A DNA stretch of 64,000 nt from Streptomyces sp. CB01373 (GTDB lineage: Bacteria > Actinomycetota > Actinomycetes > Streptomycetales > Streptomycetaceae). The notes under the pieces were generated by a model that was not told where the DNA came from, searched no databases, and saw only the letters and a program-made list of their open reading frames with translations. Shown one piece after another: positions 61,640-64,000 of the stretch. The stretch's first letter is position 1. Every line of letters starts with the position of its first letter. The stretch covers positions 143,111 to 207,110 of the forward strand of contig NZ_NNBK01000020.1 of the NCBI RefSeq assembly GCF_002803075.1. The letters are read 5' to 3'. Both the position numbers and the translations under genes were made by a program.

Positions 61640-64000
61640 GTGCAGGGACGTTTCAAGAGGGATGGCAGCGCTTCGGCGGAGCCGGAGCCGCACGGCGGGA
61701 CTGGCCCCATGGCCGTCAGCTCCTCGCCCCAGCACGCCCAGAATCCGGCTTCGGGCGGCGACGGCGCGGAGCGAACCGGACGCTCGGGCACGACCGGCCC
61801 GGCCGGCGCGCCGGCGTCGGGCCCGGCCTCGGCGGCCACACAGTCCGGGAACCAGACTCCGGTGGGCACCGGTTCGCGCATGGCACTGCGCAACTGGCGC
61901 ATCTCCACCCGTCTGGTGGCGCTGCTCACGCTGCCCGTGGCGGCCGCCACCACGCTCGGTGGGCTGCGTATCAGCGAGAGCATGGACGACATCCAGCAGC
62001 TCGACAACATGAAGCTGCTGACGGTCATGACCAAGCAGGCCACCGAACTGGCCGCCGCGCTCCAGGAGGAGCGCGACCAGTCCGCGGGCCCGCTGACCAA
62101 CCCCTCGCCCGCGAGCGCCATCACCATCCAGGGCTACCGGGACCGTACCGACCGCTCCCGCTCCAACTTCCTGACCGCGTCCGAGGAGATCGACGCCGCC
62201 AGCAAGGACGGCAACCTCCTCGGTGTCCGCGACACCCTGGTCGGCCTGGCCAGCGACCTCAACGGCCTCGGCAAGATCCGCAAGGACGCGTACCAGTCCA
62301 AGGAGAACTCGGCCCGCACGGTCGAGAGCTACCACCGGCTCATCACCGAGCTGCTCGCCCTCTCCCAGGACATGGCCGAGGCGACCAGCAACCCGCAGAT
62401 GATCCAGCGGACGCGTGCCCTGGCCGCCTTCTCCTCCGCCAAGGAGTACGCGTCCGTCCAGCGCGCCGTCATCGCCGCCGCCCTGCCGGCCAACAACATC
62501 AACGTCGGCAACCTCTCGGACAACGACCGCCTCTACGCCCAGCAGGCGCTGGAGAGTCAGACCTCCGACCTCAACAGCTTCCGCAACATCTACGGGGAGG
62601 GCTCCGAGGAGCTCATCAAGCCCATCTCGGAGGGCAACCCGACGATTCTGTCCGCGGACACCTACGCCAAGCGCGTCCTGGACAACCCCGACGGCGTCAA
62701 GGCGGCCAACAAGCGCTCCTACCGCGACTGGGTGGACGACAGCTCGACCAAGATCGAGCAGATGAAGAAGATCGAGCACACGCTGCTCGAGGAGATGGAG
62801 CAGAAGGCCCGCGAGCTGCGCAGCGCCACCGAGTACGACGCCATCGTCTCCGGTGTGCTGATCCTGCTCGTCCTCGGCGTGTCGCTGGTCGGCGCCTTCG
62901 TCGTGGCCCGCTCCATGATCCGCTCGCTGCACCGGCTCCAGGAGACGGCCACCAGGGTCGCCCAGGAACGCCTGCCCGAGCTGGTCCGCCAGCTCTCGGA
63001 GACCGACCCGCAGGACGTCGACACGTCCGTGGAGTCGGTCGGTGTGCACTCCCGGGACGAGATCGGCCAGGTGGCCACGGCCTTCGACGAGGTGCACCGC
63101 GAGGCGGTCCGCCTCGCCGCCGAGCAGGCCCTGCTGCGTGGCAACGTCAACGCGATGTTCACCAACCTCTCGCGCCGCTCCCAGGGTCTGATCCAGCGCC
63201 AGCTCTCGCTGATCTCCGAACTCGAGTCCCGCGAGGCCGACCCGGACCAGCTGTCCTCGCTGTTCAAGCTCGACCACCTCGCCACGCGCATGCGCCGTAA
63301 CGGTGAGAACCTCCTCGTCCTCGCCGGTGAGGAGCCCGGCCGCCGCTGGACCCGTCCGGTCCCGCTGGTCGACGTGCTCCGCGCCGCCGCGTCCGAGGTG
63401 GAGCAGTACGAGCGCATCGAGCTGGCCTCGGTGCCCGGCACCGAGGTCGCCGGCCGCGTGGTCAACGACCTCGTGCACCTGCTGGCCGAGCTGCTGGAGA
63501 ACGCCACCTCGTTCTCCTCCCCGCAGACCAAGGTCAAGGTCACCGGTCACGCGCTGCCGGACGGCCGGGTACTGATCGAGATCCACGACACCGGTATCGG
63601 TCTGTCCCCGGAGGACCTGGCCGCGATCAACGAGCGGCTCGCCGCGCCGCCCACCGTGGACGTCTCGGTCTCCCGCCGCATGGGTCTGTTCGTGGTCGGT
63701 CGTCTGTCGCAGCGTCACGGCATCCGCATCCAGCTGCGCCCCTCCGACTCCGGTGGTACGACGGCTCTCGTCATGCTGCCCGTCGATGTCGCCCAGGGCG
63801 GCAAGAAGCCGGGCGGGGGCAAGCCCGGCGGCCCGGGCGCGGGCGGTCCGGCCGCCGCGGCTGCCGCCGCCGGTGCCGCCGCGGCCCGCCGTCAGGGCGG
63901 TCAGCAGGGCGGTGGAGCGCTGGGCGCGGGCGGTCAGCAGGGCGGGGCGGGCCGGCTCGGTGCCGGAGCCGCTCCGCGCGGCCAGGTCGGTGGCGGCCAG
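61640..64000 (+). CDS. cvnA1: Conservon sensor kinase CvnA-like (3' end beyond the window)
   Basis: 787 codons are visible from GTG 61640 (VQGRFKRDGSASAEPEP), with AGAGG upstream. ATG 61709, 23 codons later, is an alternative. A Pro/Gly/Ser-rich cytoplasmic start leads to membrane helix 1 (about 92-109), then a large extracytoplasmic nitrate/sulfonate-sensing-type helical domain (NIT). Helix 2 is at about 403-425, followed by a HAMP region. The histidine-kinase-like ATPase contains LLENATSFSSPQTKV near 618 and IHDTGIGL near 650. The end is a Gly/Ala/Gln-rich low-complexity region cut by the window. Conservons pair this with CvnB, C and D (roadblock, DUF742, GTPase), expected just downstream. 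Confidence 0.9.
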   Translation, partial: MQGRFKRDGSASAEPEPHGGTGPMAVSSSPQHAQNPASGGDGAERTGRSGTTGPAGAPASGPASAATQSGNQTPVGTGSRMALRNWRISTRLVALLTLPVAAATTLGGLRISESMDDIQQLDNMKLLTVMTKQATELAAALQEERDQSAGPLTNPSPASAITIQGYRDRTDRSRSNFLTASEEIDAASKDGNLLGVRDTLVGLASDLNGLGKIRKDAYQSKENSARTVESYHRLITELLALSQDMAEATSNPQMIQRTRALAAFSSAKEYASVQRAVIAAALPANNINVGNLSDNDRLYAQQALESQTSDLNSFRNIYGEGSEELIKPISEGNPTILSADTYAKRVLDNPDGVKAANKRSYRDWVDDSSTKIEQMKKIEHTLLEEMEQKARELRSATEYDAIVSGVLILLVLGVSLVGAFVVARSMIRSLHRLQETATRVAQERLPELVRQLSETDPQDVDTSVESVGVHSRDEIGQVATAFDEVHREAVRLAAEQALLRGNVNAMFTNLSRRSQGLIQRQLSLISELESREADPDQLSSLFKLDHLATRMRRNGENLLVLAGEEPGRRWTRPVPLVDVLRAAASEVEQYERIELASVPGTEVAGRVVNDLVHLLAELLENATSFSSPQTKVKVTGHALPDGRVLIEIHDTGIGLSPEDLAAINERLAAPPTVDVSVSRRMGLFVVGRLSQRHGIRIQLRPSDSGGTTALVMLPVDVAQGGKKPGGGKPGGPGAGGPAAAAAAAGAAAARRQGGQQGGGALGAGGQQGGAGRLGAGAAPRGQVGGGQ

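Noticed and set aside
61381..63718. Long minus-strand frames opposite the conservon kinase
   Set aside because: They are low complexity and oppose a protein with kinase ATPase motifs.

Overview
The window is ordinary chromosome from a Streptomyces-like actinomycete. GC content is very high, GTG starts are common, and the gene order matches my recollection of the S. coelicolor core segment from the sipWXYZ signal peptidase cluster down to conservon 1 (roughly SCO5599 to SCO5544, read in reverse). That numbering is recalled, not searched. Most genes are housekeeping and lie on the minus strand.

Layout. 1-6024: four type I signal peptidase paralogs (the first cut by the window edge), then the ribosomal/tRNA operon rpsP-KH protein-rimM-trmD-rplS. 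6364-12001: a SprT-like metalloprotein, a divergent methyltransferase, ftsH and ffh. 12225-18192: the nitrogen-control operon amtB-glnK-glnD with a probable GlnR site, and the developmental regulator nsdA. 18640-25897: an orphan primase/polymerase-like protein, ftsY, the glucose permease glcP and smc. 26159-34774: a small coiled-coil protein, acylphosphatase, a CAP-domain protein, a PH-like membrane protein, an HxlR regulator, mutM, rnc, rpmF, a DUF177 protein, a SepIVA-like protein, coaD and rsmD. 34857-44608: recG and the fakA-like gene with rpmB, separated here by an accessory block that holds a divergent Hsp90 gene, a translationally coupled 979-residue helical-repeat gene and tandem copies of a sequence resembling that gene's 3' end. 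44782-53168: thiD/thiL, an Lrp ligand-domain protein, a DUF3515 lipoprotein, ddlA, gpsA, plsC, cofC, a 67-residue protein, hupS and a small hypothetical gene. 53169-56835: leuCD divergent from ndgR around a strong operator-like palindrome, then a DUF4188 protein. 56989-59910: five tRNA genes (3 Glu, 2 Gln), a HAD hydrolase and gltX. 59903-64000: a fumarylacetoacetase-family gene, a 62-residue peptide gene with an internal repeat, and the 5' part of a conservon sensor kinase (cvnA1-like).

Functional links. ffh and ftsY supply both GTPases of co-translational targeting, and the signal peptidases process the exported products. amtB, glnK and glnD form the ammonium-sensing module. rnc, rpmF, rpsP, rplS, rpmB, rimM, trmD and rsmD all serve ribosome or tRNA maturation. 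gltX lies beside tRNA genes for its likely substrates. The parts least explained by core biology are the Hsp90/helical-repeat pair with its downstream repeats (37242-42420) and the ANPRRT-repeat peptide gene next to the conservon (60848-61036).
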